Positions 13,358-22,024 of a stretch of 33,484 nt of DNA are shown piece after piece. Below the pieces are notes generated by a model. The model was not told where the DNA came from. It was given only the letters and a program-made list of their open reading frames with translations, and made no database searches. The position numbers were made by a program, and so were the translations under genes. The DNA is from a virus. The number at the start of each line of letters is the position of its first letter. The first letter of the stretch is position 1. Location: the IMG/VR virus record IMGVR_UViG_3300011258_000676, positions 1 through 33,484 of that record. The stretch is one strand, 5' to 3'.

Positions 13358-14392
13358 TCAAGCGGCAGGACTAAAAGCAACACCTTGGCTAGTGCCTGTG
13401 GGCAAAGTAGAAGGGTTTGAATATTTAGTACCAAAACCTGAATCCCAAGGGTAAACACTTATGTTAGGAACAGCGAGATGCGCCACAGCTATATCCGACC
13501 CATCAGGAGTAAAGGCAACGCGATTGCCAGTGCCTGTAGGCAAAGTAGAAGGATTTGAATATTTAGCACCAAAACCTGAATTCCATGGATAAACACTAAT
13601 ATAAGGAGAAGCGCCGTGCACTACAGCTATATCTGCACTGTCAGGACTAAAGGCAACGCCAGTGCTATAGCCTGGGGGCAAAGTAGAAGGGTCTGAGTAT
13701 TTAGTACCAAAACCTGAACTCCAAGGATAAACACTAATATAAGGAGAAGCGGCATGCGCTACAGCTATATTCGACCCATCAGGGCTAAAGGCAACACCAT
13801 AGGCATAGGTTGAGGGTAAAGCAGAAGGGTCTGAGTATTTAGTACCAAAACCTGAACTCCAAGGATAAACACTAATATAAGGAGAATTTTGATGCGCTAC
13901 AGCTATATCTGCACCATCAGGACTAAAGGCAACGTCATTGCCACGGCCTGTGGGCAAAGTAGAAGGGTTTGAATATTTAGTGCTAAAACCTGAATTCCAT
14001 GGATAAACACTAATATAAGGAGAAGCGGCATATCCTACAGCTATATCTGCACCATCAGGACTAAAGGCAATACTAAAGGTACTGGATGGTGGCAAAGTAG
14101 AAGGGTTTGTATATTTAGTACCAAAACCTGAACTCCAAGGATAAACACTAATATAAGGAGAAGTGCCATGTACTACAGCTATATCTGCACCATCAGGGCT
14201 AAAGGCAACGTCATTGCCAGTGCCTTGGGGCAAAGTAGAAGGGTTTGAGTATTTAGTACCAAAGCCTGAATCCCAAGGGTAAACACTAAGGGAAGGAGAA
14301 GTGCCATGTGCTACAGCTATATCACCGCTGTACGGAACACCGCCACCTGCACCAGACGCACCAGCAAGAATGTTGCTGCCAATAACGCTCAT
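13358..14392 (-). CDS. Seven-repeat beta-propeller (WD40/YVTN-like) tail or fibre protein
   Basis: A 344-aa protein. After a short N-terminus (MSVIGSNILAGASGAGGG) it consists of seven tandem 46-aa repeats, each with DIAVxHxxSPYISVYPW, SGFGTKYSNPSTLP and VAFSPDG. Seven repeats of about 45 residues with 'FSPDG' turns are what a seven-bladed propeller needs. It is coupled to the preceding fibre gene by ATGA, which puts it in the receptor-binding region; it is probably a tail tip or host-adhesion protein. The chosen start at 14392 is preferred to 14506, whose extra sequence is Cys-rich shadow. Confidence 0.75.
   Translation of the reverse strand: MSVIGSNILAGASGAGGGVPYSGDIAVAHGTSPSLSVYPWDSGFGTKYSNPSTLPQGTGNDVAFSPDGADIAVVHGTSPYISVYPWSSGFGTKYTNPSTLPPSSTFSIAFSPDGADIAVGYAASPYISVYPWNSGFSTKYSNPSTLPTGRGNDVAFSPDGADIAVAHQNSPYISVYPWSSGFGTKYSDPSALPSTYAYGVAFSPDGSNIAVAHAASPYISVYPWSSGFGTKYSDPSTLPPGYSTGVAFSPDSADIAVVHGASPYISVYPWNSGFGAKYSNPSTLPTGTGNRVAFTPDGSDIAVAHLAVPNISVYPWDSGFGTKYSNPSTLPTGTSQGVAFSPAA
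13376..14330 (-). repeat. Seven tandem 138-bp repeats inside the propeller gene
   Basis: Unit markers (GGCAAAGTAGAAGG on the + strand) recur at 13401, 13539, 13677, 13815, 13953, 14091 and 14229, exactly 138 bp (46 codons) apart. Units are highly similar at DNA level, notably in ATAAACACTAATATAAGGAGAA, and vary mainly in short loop stretches. Confidence 0.85.
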
Positions 14393-14862
14393 GAGTAAGC
14401 CAGAGTTACAACAGAATGAATTGAGCTGGCAGATCGAACAATGTAATCCAAACGATCTACCGAGCCAGCAGCAGTGCTTAAAGTTGGTGCGGTGCCTCCA
14501 GCCCAATCAAAGTAACTGCCCCATGTGATAACGCGTGATCCAGTGCCGTCTTGCACTAAAAAGATTGATCCAGACTGGCCAGCCGTGCAGTTTGTTGGGT
14601 TAGCAAACGTCAAGGTCTCGCCCAACGTCAACGTGAAATTATTGCTTGCTGCAAAATCAGGCGTTACCGTCGAGCCACTTGTCAGCGTTGTAATTTCACC
14701 GCGCTGACTAGCGGTAAACGTCTGAGCAACATCAGTCTTTGCGGTGTCAGCATCAAACCCCTGAACAGTGCTACCAATAGCAGTTGAATCCAAGACGTTG
14801 TCAACTGTAACCGTCTTGGTGCTGGTCGTTATTGAATCGACCTTTACCGTTCCAAACGCCAT
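14389..14862 (-). CDS. Tail fibre-type structural protein (157 aa)
   Basis: N-terminal region MAFGTVKVDSITTSTKTVTVD, then a beta-rich domain (FTLTLGETLTFANPTNCTAGQSG, SRVITWGSYFDWAGG, LDYIVRSASSIHSVVTLAYS) that is common in fibre and appendage proteins of marine phages. It is coupled by ATGA to the propeller gene. A 91-bp gap with little coding potential precedes it. Confidence 0.7.
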   Translation of the reverse strand: MAFGTVKVDSITTSTKTVTVDNVLDSTAIGSTVQGFDADTAKTDVAQTFTASQRGEITTLTSGSTVTPDFAASNNFTLTLGETLTFANPTNCTAGQSGSIFLVQDGTGSRVITWGSYFDWAGGTAPTLSTAAGSVDRLDYIVRSASSIHSVVTLAYS

Positions 14863-14864
14863 CG

Positions 14865-14927
14865 CTAGACCAGCCGTAGGGCAATTGCACCAACCTTAAC
14901 TGACCAGCCCCAATTGAGCACGCCCAT
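14865..14927 (-). CDS. Possible 20-aa peptide in an unusual gap of the fibre operon
   Basis: The only sizeable gap (91 bp) in this overlapping operon holds a short ORF, MGVLNWGWSVKVGAIALRLV, whose stop lies 2 nt before the next ATG. There is no clear ribosome site. It may be the end of a decayed gene or a short leader. Confidence 0.25.
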   Translation of the reverse strand: MGVLNWGWSVKVGAIALRLV

Positions 14928-14953
14928 CCTCAAAGAATTGATCCTTGATGACT

Positions 14954-15325
14954 TTATTCCGGCACTTCAACCTGAACCCATGAAGTCGTTGACTCGTCCC
15001 AGCCATACACATTGCCATCATCTGGGTATGGCGTAGGCGCTTCCCAACGGCAAGTCGTTTCGTTCAATACCCAGCTTGCATAAGGCTGTGGTGCAACAAA
15101 CGCATCACGCGCTGAATCGTATGTGTAGCCAATCCCCGCAAAGTTTTTGCGTATATTGCCGTTATAAGAAGTTTGCATCCATGTGTCATCCGTACCAAAC
15201 AGTGAATGACAAAACGCAACTCCTAAAGCCTCTTGTTCATTGCCCTCGGTGTTTATCAAACTGGCATTGTCAATGACAATAACCTGTTCAACTATGTTAT
15301 TTTTAATCAATGCAAAATGTGCCAT
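14954..15325 (-). CDS. Cyanophage tail-associated protein (123 aa)
   Basis: Pattern MAHFALIKNNIVEQVIVIDN, then 'TWMQTSYNGNIRKNFAGIGYTYD' and a repeated 'W' rich C-terminus (YASWVLN, YGWDESTTSWVQVEVP). I recall this family well from T4-like cyanophages and other marine phages, where it sits among fibre genes. The exact role is unknown. Coupled by TAATG to the upstream gene. Confidence 0.75.
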   Translation of the reverse strand: MAHFALIKNNIVEQVIVIDNASLINTEGNEQEALGVAFCHSLFGTDDTWMQTSYNGNIRKNFAGIGYTYDSARDAFVAPQPYASWVLNETTCRWEAPTPYPDDGNVYGWDESTTSWVQVEVPE

Positions 15326-16161
15326 TAGAACATGATACTCCCTGAGCTAGTAAAATCGTAGTACCTATATCCGCCCGAAACTGTAACTGTAGGATTTCCA
15401 GTTACTGTTGTTGCTGCAGGGAATCCGTCTCCATAACGCAAAATAACGCGGCCAGACCCTCCGTTGCCGCCATTAACTGGAGTGTTATTTGACTGGTTGC
15501 CTGAACCGCCGCCACCTGTATTGGCAGTACCACTACCACCAAGCTTCGTCCCACCACCGCCAGTTCCTGGACTGCCACCATCAAAGAGTCCAGAACCGCC
15601 ACCGCCACCACCAGCAGTAAGGCCCGTTGGGTGCAAAGGCACAGTCACACCATCACCACCATCACCACCGTAGTAGGTATTGCTATTTGGGAAGCCATTC
15701 TCACCAGCACCTGCGCCGCCACCTGCGGCTAACGAATAGGAACTAGAACCGCCAGTAAAACTAGTATTGCTTCCACCAACGCCTCCACCAGAAGGCGCTG
15801 ACCCTGAACCGCCTCCGGCTGCATTCACAACACCCACAATTGAACTTGTTCCTCCGTCAGAACCAGATCCATTGCTTGCCCCCGCGCCTACTGTCACGGT
15901 ATAAGTCGTTCCGCCTAATGGAGCAAAAGTACCCTGAAACAAAGCAGCTCCAGCACCACCTCCTGTATAGGTTCCAGTGCCGCTACCTGCACAACCACCA
16001 CCACCACCAAGAAGGTTATAACTGACGCTGTCAGGTGCATTAAAACTAGGCCATTCAGTCCCAACAGTATTTCGCAAAAAAACTTGATTTAGTGGCCACA
16101 CCCCAGAAGCAGAAGTAGTCGTTGAAATATTCTGTTTTCCAATGATTCCACCTTCTCCCAT
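15325..16161 (-). CDS. Glycine-rich tail fibre adhesin (278 aa)
   Basis: About residues 50-235 are an extremely Gly-rich region (GGGGGCAGSG, AAGGGAGAGENG, TAGGGGGGSGLF, TGGGGTKLGG) of the type found in receptor-binding tips of phage fibres, where runs of glycine form polyglycine-II sandwiches. The N-terminal part (VWPLNQVFLRN) and the C-terminal 'GGYRYYDFTSSGSI' are non-repetitive. It should bind the host surface. The gene is coupled at both ends by TAATG. Confidence 0.75.
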   Translation of the reverse strand: MGEGGIIGKQNISTTTSASGVWPLNQVFLRNTVGTEWPSFNAPDSVSYNLLGGGGGCAGSGTGTYTGGGAGAALFQGTFAPLGGTTYTVTVGAGASNGSGSDGGTSSIVGVVNAAGGGSGSAPSGGGVGGSNTSFTGGSSSYSLAAGGGAGAGENGFPNSNTYYGGDGGDGVTVPLHPTGLTAGGGGGGSGLFDGGSPGTGGGGTKLGGSGTANTGGGGSGNQSNNTPVNGGNGGSGRVILRYGDGFPAATTVTGNPTVTVSGGYRYYDFTSSGSIMF

Positions 16162-16499
16162 TATGTAATCTCCAATGCGCTAACTGTTACTTCGATGTCG
16201 TTTGCAGCACCAGCAGTTGCCCGCAACTTTTGCGATTGCTTCATAACTACTTTGTTCGGAATAATCTCGATAGATGCGTCTGCAGGAACAGCAATAGTGC
16301 TAGCCAGAGTGCTTAAAACAGCGTCACTGCCGTCTGTCAACGTAATTGTGATTTCAGCAGCAACAGTACCATCAACGTTCGCAACCATGCAACTCAGCAC
16401 AATCGCTCGATCTGTTGCCGCACCAGTTGGCGCTTGGTACAAATCTGTCGCATTTGTCGTCGTTAATTTGACGGATGCGTTGTTAAAAGTTTCAGCCAT
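16161..16499 (-). CDS. Small beta-rich structural protein (112 aa)
   Basis: MAETFNNASVKLTTTNATDLYQAPTG followed by short strands (AEITITLTDGSDAVLSTLAS, IAVPADASIEIIPNKVVMKQSQKL). I recall this as a widespread small structural protein of marine phages, often beside fibre genes; it may decorate the virion. Coupled by TAATG to the glycine-rich adhesin. Confidence 0.7.
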   Translation of the reverse strand: MAETFNNASVKLTTTNATDLYQAPTGAATDRAIVLSCMVANVDGTVAAEITITLTDGSDAVLSTLASTIAVPADASIEIIPNKVVMKQSQKLRATAGAANDIEVTVSALEIT

Positions 16500-16503
16500 G
16501 AGA

Positions 16504-16701
16504 TTAACCTAACGCAATAGCAAGCCCAAGGCTCACCCCAGCAGATGGAGTTGTAAACGATAAACCGCCTGACCCGTCAGTTGTCAAGACTTGGCCATCC
16601 GTTCCATTTCCATTTGGCAGCGTCAGCGTGTTATCAGCTGCTGTAGCGGGTGCCGCAAGCTCTACATAGCCTGTGGTCTGTCCTTTTAGTCGCAGTGCCA
16701 T
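16504..16701 (-). CDS. Short fibre-type protein (65 aa)
   Basis: From ATG 16701 (MALRLKGQTTGYVELAAPA) the protein has the pattern of N-terminal fragments of marine phage fibres (NTLTLPNGNGTDGQVLTTDGSGGLSF). The ATG overlaps the stop of the large fibre gene (TAATG). Its shortness suggests it is a small attachment subunit or a piece split off from a longer fibre. Confidence 0.65.
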   Translation of the reverse strand: MALRLKGQTTGYVELAAPATAADNTLTLPNGNGTDGQVLTTDGSGGLSFTTPSAGVSLGLAIALG

Positions 16702-18203
16702 TAGACAACCACCCAAAAACTATTTGCAGGCACTGTAATGGTTGCCGCTGCATCAATACTAAGCGGTCCCGCTGAAACTACATTCTTGCCAGTGCTAATC
16801 GCATAAGTCGTTGTAATCGTGTTGTCATGCTCTAAAGCCCATTCGTCTGATCCACCACCAGTAGCGCCACCTCCGGCAGGCGTGGCCCAAGAGATTGCAC
16901 CTGATGGCCCACCACTTGTTAAAACCTGGCCGCTTGTGCCGTAATTCGCTCCAGCAATACCAATCTGACCAGCAGGGCCAACACGGAATCTTTCAGCGTT
17001 TTCAGTCGTGACTTTGAAGTGACCGTCAGAACCAGTGTCAACAACCTCAGCTTCCGTATCGCCTTCAACAATCTTGTCGGTGTCTGCAGCAGTTCCGTTT
17101 GATGCTGCTGTGACCCGGCCCTGAGCATCAACAGTGATGCTGCTCAATGTGTAGCTGCCAGCGGTTACAGCGGTGTCTGCAAGCTTGGCAGCCGTTACCG
17201 CATCGTCTGCGATGTAAGCCGTCGCGATTGGCGTACCGTTCCAAACACCAGTCGCAATCGTTCCAACACTGGTGAGGCTGGAAGCAACAACAGCAGCGCC
17301 CAAGCTCGTTGCATCAAGAACTTTCGTTCCAGCAATACGAAATTCTTTTGCACTCGCAATGTTTAGATGCTCGCTGAATGTCCACGCATCAGTTGAATTG
17401 ACCCAATTGATGGTTTTATCAGTAGCACCCTTAAGGGTTATGCCGCCGCCGTCAGCTGTTGTATCAGAGGGAGTCGTAACCGCTCCCATTTCAATGTTTT
17501 TGTCCTCAACAACCAAAGTGGTTGTATCAATTGTCGTTGTTGTCCCATTGACAGTCAGATCGCCTTGGATCGTGACGTTGTTGTCGAATGTGGCAGCGCT
17601 TGTGACATCAAGCGTGCCGGGCACATCAATGTTGCTTGCAAATTCAACGCCTGTTCCACCTGCGTCAGTTTGCAGCAGTTGACGCGCACTGCCGTTTGCA
17701 AGCTTGCTAACTGCAATTTCAGCAGTAGAAGAAATTGCAACATTGGCAATTACTCCATCTGTGATTTTTGCCGCTGTAATAGCATCATCTGCAAGCTTGA
17801 CAGTTGTGACCGAACCATCAGCCAGCCCAGAGGTTCCGGTTGTTCCTGAAACTGCACTCGTTACCCGACCTTGGGCGTCAACTGTGATGTCTGCTGTCGT
17901 GTAAGAACCTGCGGAAACACTTGTATTGGCGAGTTTGGCGGCAGTTACAGCATCATCTGCAATCTTTGCCGTAGCGATTGCACTGTCTGCAATGTCCGCA
18001 GTGGCTAGCGGGTATGCACTGATCGCAAATCCAGGGACAAAGGCAAGGGAATTCCATGCTGTAGAGCCATTCCCAATTTTAAATTTGTTGGTGTCTGTCT
18101 CGTATCCCAGCTCACCACTTAAAAGTATTGGGTTCGCGCTAGACCAGCCAGAAGCGGTGTCCCGCCTCTGTTGCATCTGAACTCGAACGTTTGTTGCCGT
18201 CAT
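16701..18203 (-). CDS. Tail fibre protein (500 aa)
   Basis: Residues 5-52 have the Mtd N-terminal/hyaluronidase-like pattern (RRDTASGWSSANPILLSGELGYETDTNKFKIGNG within that range), a common anchor of phage fibres. A long shaft follows with repeats of 'IADDAVTAAKLA', 'VTIQGDLTVNGTTTTID' and two copies of 'GSYTxxxITVDAQGRVT' (about residues 98-112 and 348-362). The C-terminal end is 'ATITVPANSFWVVV'. It is probably the main receptor-binding fibre. ATGA overlap with the preceding gene. Confidence 0.8.
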   Translation of the reverse strand: MTATNVRVQMQQRRDTASGWSSANPILLSGELGYETDTNKFKIGNGSTAWNSLAFVPGFAISAYPLATADIADSAIATAKIADDAVTAAKLANTSVSAGSYTTADITVDAQGRVTSAVSGTTGTSGLADGSVTTVKLADDAITAAKITDGVIANVAISSTAEIAVSKLANGSARQLLQTDAGGTGVEFASNIDVPGTLDVTSAATFDNNVTIQGDLTVNGTTTTIDTTTLVVEDKNIEMGAVTTPSDTTADGGGITLKGATDKTINWVNSTDAWTFSEHLNIASAKEFRIAGTKVLDATSLGAAVVASSLTSVGTIATGVWNGTPIATAYIADDAVTAAKLADTAVTAGSYTLSSITVDAQGRVTAASNGTAADTDKIVEGDTEAEVVDTGSDGHFKVTTENAERFRVGPAGQIGIAGANYGTSGQVLTSGGPSGAISWATPAGGGATGGGSDEWALEHDNTITTTYAISTGKNVVSAGPLSIDAAATITVPANSFWVVV

Positions 18204-18775
18204 GATGCAGCGCCCCCGGCGTTCAGTATAAGGCTGGTGGCTACTGAAGGATCAGCGTCATCCGCGTCCAAAATAAATGGCGCAGTGCCTGAAAAAGCGT
18301 AACTGGTAAAAGATGCCAAGCTGCCCAATTGAGCAGGCTCACCAACGAGAAGATAAAAATTGGCGATTCCTGATGGTGGCGCTCCTGGAGTGGACGGAGC
18401 CGGTCCAAAAGTGGACCCCAGTGTTACCAAGAACGAAACCGTGACGTTGTTATAAACGCCGAAATGTTCCTCTTCTGGTGGTGAATTGTATCTATACGTT
18501 GAATCTGTTGGTACAGCATTAATGGCACCCCAAAAAGAAGAATGATTGACGCTAAACGGCAAAGATGAGCCGCCCCGTGCAAAATAATGATTTCTTATTT
18601 CCTCAACTGCTGAACTTAAAATGTTCTGAAAGCTAACAGTGCAGGTTACGTTGTCAGTCTTAAGGCTGTGCCGAAAATAAACGCCACCAACAGTCTTTGC
18701 GGCGGCCTCGGAAACATTCATCCCGCCTAACTCAAACGAAATTGAGTCCGGGGAAATAGTAGGGAAATCGGCCAT
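18200..18775 (-). CDS. Tail tip-associated protein, paralogue B (191 aa)
   Basis: The first 120 residues align by eye with the protein encoded just upstream (RHSLKTDNVTCTVSF, EEIRNHYFARGGSSLPFSV against NHTLRLSY, SHYFLNGVFYGFDLP). A Pro-rich linker (TFGPAPSTPGAPPSG) and an extra C-terminal domain follow. It probably sits at the tail tip between hub and fibre. The 2-nt spacer and TAATTATG start context are the same as in the paralogue. Confidence 0.6.
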   Translation of the reverse strand: MADFPTISPDSISFELGGMNVSEAAAKTVGGVYFRHSLKTDNVTCTVSFQNILSSAVEEIRNHYFARGGSSLPFSVNHSSFWGAINAVPTDSTYRYNSPPEEEHFGVYNNVTVSFLVTLGSTFGPAPSTPGAPPSGIANFYLLVGEPAQLGSLASFTSYAFSGTAPFILDADDADPSVATSLILNAGGAAS

Positions 18776-18777
18776 AA

Positions 18778-19146
18778 TTAGGTCAGGCTAGGTGGCTTTA
18801 GCACAAGCTCAACAGACACAGAAGTTGATGTAGAGCTGCTTTCACATTCTGGCGCGGCGGCATAGCGCCAAAGATAACCAGATGGAATCGTTAAACTCAT
18901 GCCTTGCGTTGCCTCTGAAGGCAAGTCAAAACCGTAAAAGACACCGTTTAAAAAATAATGACTAACCAAAGAAAACGCTTCAGCAGTTGTCAGCGCGGCA
19001 TAACTTAGCCGCAACGTGTGATTTAAAGTCGCGTTGCTTTGCCTTACATTAACTTGATCGCCGTTCAACATTTGCAACTGAGAGCTAACCGCTTCCCCAG
19101 GAATTAAAACGCGCTGCGAAGGTGGAACAGTAATGAAGCTAGACAT
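18778..19146 (-). CDS. Tail tip-associated protein, paralogue A (122 aa)
   Basis: From ATG 19146 (MSSFITVPPSQRVLIPG) rather than the longer ORF start at 19179. The core resembles paralogue B in the neighbouring gene but lacks its C-terminal domain. The start follows the hub stop after 2 nt (TAATTATG). Likely a small tip component; I do not recognise a named family. Confidence 0.6.
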   Translation of the reverse strand: MSSFITVPPSQRVLIPGEAVSSQLQMLNGDQVNVRQSNATLNHTLRLSYAALTTAEAFSLVSHYFLNGVFYGFDLPSEATQGMSLTIPSGYLWRYAAAPECESSSTSTSVSVELVLKPPSLT

Positions 19147-19148
19147 AA

Positions 19149-21566
19149 TTAAGAAGCGCAGCCAACTGAATAATTCCATGCCGTCCCACTTGTGGGCGCG
19201 TAGACGGTCACAGTGATCAAACTGCTAGCACTTGTTTTTTGAACAGTGACAGGAACATTGATGCCACTGACAAAGCCTGTGTCGAGTGTTGCCGCGCCCG
19301 AGATCACAAACCGATCCTGAATCGTATAAGCAGTGTAAGTAAAGGTGAACGAGCCAGGGAATGCACTGCCAACGTTGATAACTTTTGTAGAGCCGCCCTG
19401 TCCGCCTGCATCACCACCGCCAGGGCAATCAATGATTTCATCGAAGACGTCAACGGTATCTGATTCGACGCAGACCGCATAGCCGCCAGGCGCGCCAGGA
19501 TCAGGGCAACAACCCTCCGCATAAACCCTTACGCCAGCTTGCTGAGCTGCAGTTGTAACGATGTAAGGCTGTGCCACACCGCTTGTCACTTGAGTTTTAA
19601 CGCCTGTGTTGATGTCGATGAGATACCACTTAATCAACGGGTTCGCGCAACCTGGCGTAAACGTCAAAGTATCGCCAGCAACTGGCGTGCCGGTATAACC
19701 CTGAATCGTTGGCGTCGGCTCTTGGTCGTAAGGATCTGTGGGGTTGTCTATTGCTCCAGATTGATTTGAACCACTTGGGAAAGCATTTCCCGCTGAAGAA
19801 CCGCCGTCACCAAAATCAAGACCACCTTCGGGGATCAGATCTTGATTCACATCTGAATCTGTTGGGGTGTTTGGAGTGCCCCCAGTGCCATCAAACGGCC
19901 CCCGGCCAATGTCTGGCAAGTCTGTTGCAGCGGTGTTTTCATCACAATCAAAGCTTTGTCTGCCAGCGTCTAAAACAATTCCTGGCCCAGTTGCTCCAGC
20001 AACGTCTAGCGCAACAACGCTTCGACCTTGTGAGTCAATAGGGAAATGCGTTAAGTCATAAGTAATCGGCCCTGTGCTTGTTTTTTCAATCCGATCAATT
20101 TCATACAAGAAATCATGATATTCAACTTGATCAACAGCAGTTTCACGCCGTAGCCTAACTCTGACAAGATCGCCAACAGACAAAATGCTTGAGTGACTGC
20201 CCGGCCTAACCGTGATGCGCAGGTTGTGCATTATGTTTCTCCTGCGCGACAACATGTAAGTGCCAACCTTTACCGCATGATCTTCATTGGTGCAAAAAAG
20301 GCTTAAATCGTGCTGTTCAAAAGGACCATCGGAAGACGTGCCCGAGAATTTAACGTTTGTAGTTCGTGCAAAACCAATGTCCCCGCTCGGCTGCTCTCGC
20401 CACATCATTTGCATGATGACAGCGTTTCTTTCACTCAGAGGGATGTACTGAATCTCGAAACCGTCCGGCAATAAGTCAGACTCAGTAAATCCGTACTTAT
20501 AAGAAACTGTTGTCGTTTTGATTGTGTGGTTTGCATTCACTGGCAGCGTTGGCCTAAATGCAAATTTTCCATTGACTTTTGAAAACCTTAAAAGGAAGAA
20601 ATGCGCGTGAGCTTGCATCCAATCGCTAAGGTTTGCCGACTCTTCTAGCTTGCCGTTGTAGAAAAACGAATTTGCTTCGCAGAAATTAGCCGCAGACGTG
20701 AGCAACGTGGTATCTATTAGATCGCTTGGGACAGCAGAGCTTTTGTCAATCAAGTATTTTGCAAGATCCACAAAGTTATCGCTTGGCCCCAAAGTGCTAT
20801 CAATAAGCCGTGTAACTTTCATCCCTTCCCTGACAAAAGCATGAATTTGTAAATTCCAATTATCTAGATTAAAAATTCTATGCTCAAAGCTGACAACAGT
20901 CATATTGTCATAACTGCCAGAAGTGCCGCAGTATTCAGGGAAGTTATGAACGACGTGATCAGTAGTAACAAAACCAACGTAACCTTGAACAGACGACGTG
21001 AAAATATGGTAGACCTTGCCAACATCTTTTAAATAGTATGCTTCGCCAGATGCTCTGTTAACAGGCAAGGCAGCCGCACCGCCTCCGCCTGTGATTGTAC
21101 TTGTTAAATAATCATCAATGAAATTGCCTGGCACCCAGGTTCCGGCCCGCCTGTCATAAGTTTGCGCATAAGTGCCACGCTTACATTCTCCAAAAAACAT
21201 ATCATTCAATTTTATTGGGCTCATGTCGCCTTCACTTATTACAAGGCAAAGCTTTATGTCCACATGCTCCCGCGCTCTTACACTTTGCGCTAAAACATTG
21301 CCGCCTGAATCATACGTTTCAGATACAGTGATAATTGTAACGTCATTCTCATATCTTGCCTCTGTTGCTTTTGGGCTTACAAAAACGCCCCCATTGTTAT
21401 TTCTTCTGCGACAAAAAACAATTGGGACAGACCCACCAATTTTTGCAATCTGTTGAGGCCCGGTAAGATCCGCAGAAGCGTTGGCCGCGCTCTCTTTGCC
21501 TGGAGACGTGACAGCCCCAGACTGATAGGGCAACAACTGCAGCGGATCAGAAACCTGAATTGTCAT
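19149..21566 (-). CDS. Tail tip / tail hub protein (gpJ-like), 805 aa
   Basis: A large protein after the minor tail gene in the usual position of lambda J. The N-terminal two thirds fits a tail hub: KIGGSVPIVFCRR near residue 41, FFGECKRGTYAQTYD, a helical ANFCEANSFFYNGKLEES segment near 292, and 'SVGDLVRVRLRR' near 465. After about residue 560 a low-complexity Asp/Gly/Pro linker leads to Cys-containing beta domains (about 630-805; CCPDPGAPG, YSVGCAS). The C-terminal part is likely exposed and variable. The start overlaps the preceding gene by ATGA. Confidence 0.8.
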   Translation of the reverse strand: MTIQVSDPLQLLPYQSGAVTSPGKESAANASADLTGPQQIAKIGGSVPIVFCRRRNNNGGVFVSPKATEARYENDVTIITVSETYDSGGNVLAQSVRAREHVDIKLCLVISEGDMSPIKLNDMFFGECKRGTYAQTYDRRAGTWVPGNFIDDYLTSTITGGGGAAALPVNRASGEAYYLKDVGKVYHIFTSSVQGYVGFVTTDHVVHNFPEYCGTSGSYDNMTVVSFEHRIFNLDNWNLQIHAFVREGMKVTRLIDSTLGPSDNFVDLAKYLIDKSSAVPSDLIDTTLLTSAANFCEANSFFYNGKLEESANLSDWMQAHAHFFLLRFSKVNGKFAFRPTLPVNANHTIKTTTVSYKYGFTESDLLPDGFEIQYIPLSERNAVIMQMMWREQPSGDIGFARTTNVKFSGTSSDGPFEQHDLSLFCTNEDHAVKVGTYMLSRRRNIMHNLRITVRPGSHSSILSVGDLVRVRLRRETAVDQVEYHDFLYEIDRIEKTSTGPITYDLTHFPIDSQGRSVVALDVAGATGPGIVLDAGRQSFDCDENTAATDLPDIGRGPFDGTGGTPNTPTDSDVNQDLIPEGGLDFGDGGSSAGNAFPSGSNQSGAIDNPTDPYDQEPTPTIQGYTGTPVAGDTLTFTPGCANPLIKWYLIDINTGVKTQVTSGVAQPYIVTTAAQQAGVRVYAEGCCPDPGAPGGYAVCVESDTVDVFDEIIDCPGGGDAGGQGGSTKVINVGSAFPGSFTFTYTAYTIQDRFVISGAATLDTGFVSGINVPVTVQKTSASSLITVTVYAPTSGTAWNYSVGCAS

Positions 21567-22024
21567 TGTCTTAAAGGTGAGCCAATCAGTGAAGTGCTAT
21601 AGGTGCGTGGAGGGACTTGCGAACCTACAGGTGACAAGACTGTTCCCAAGCCAATTTGAAGCTCAGCAAAAGATCCGCCTAAGTCTAAGACCTGCCCCAA
21701 GTGCGAGGCCACAACTGTGTAAGTTGTTGGGGCTACGCTTTGGGAAGCGTATGCACTGAATTCGTATAAGGTCACCTCACAAAGCCTCAAGTTTGCCTGC
21801 GCTTCTGAAAATGAGCTAACAACAGTGCTAGTGGCTGGGACAGTAATTGTTAATTCATTGCCCCCAGGCGCTGCGCTTTCGCTAATACCTCCAAATTCAA
21901 AAGGGAAAAACTCCCAAGTTTGAGACAAAAAACTAAGTGACGTGTTCACGTAATAGTTTTGCCAACGCACATAAGTTGTGCCACCGCTAAAAACACGCAG
22001 CGTTGCCATCTGGGATCTGCTCAT
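21563..22024 (-). CDS. Minor tail protein (153 aa)
   Basis: MSRSQMATLRVFSGGTTYVRW, then a beta-rich domain (WEFFPFEFGGISE, ELTITVPATSTVVSSFSEA, YEFSAYASQSV). The place between tape measure and hub is that of lambda gpM/gpL-type distal tail proteins. The exact homology is uncertain. ATGA overlaps at both ends. Confidence 0.65.
   Translation of the reverse strand: MSRSQMATLRVFSGGTTYVRWQNYYVNTSLSFLSQTWEFFPFEFGGISESAAPGGNELTITVPATSTVVSSFSEAQANLRLCEVTLYEFSAYASQSVAPTTYTVVASHLGQVLDLGGSFAELQIGLGTVLSPVGSQVPPRTYSTSLIGSPLRQ

Noticed and set aside
13358-14392. CRISPR-like array from the regular 138-bp repeats
   Set aside because: The period is 46 codons and the frame is open across all units; it is a protein repeat.
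17272-17682. 136-aa rightward ORF opposite the tail fibre gene
   Set aside because: Shadow of repetitive Ala/Thr/Val-rich fibre sequence; no ribosome site and no place in a rightward operon.
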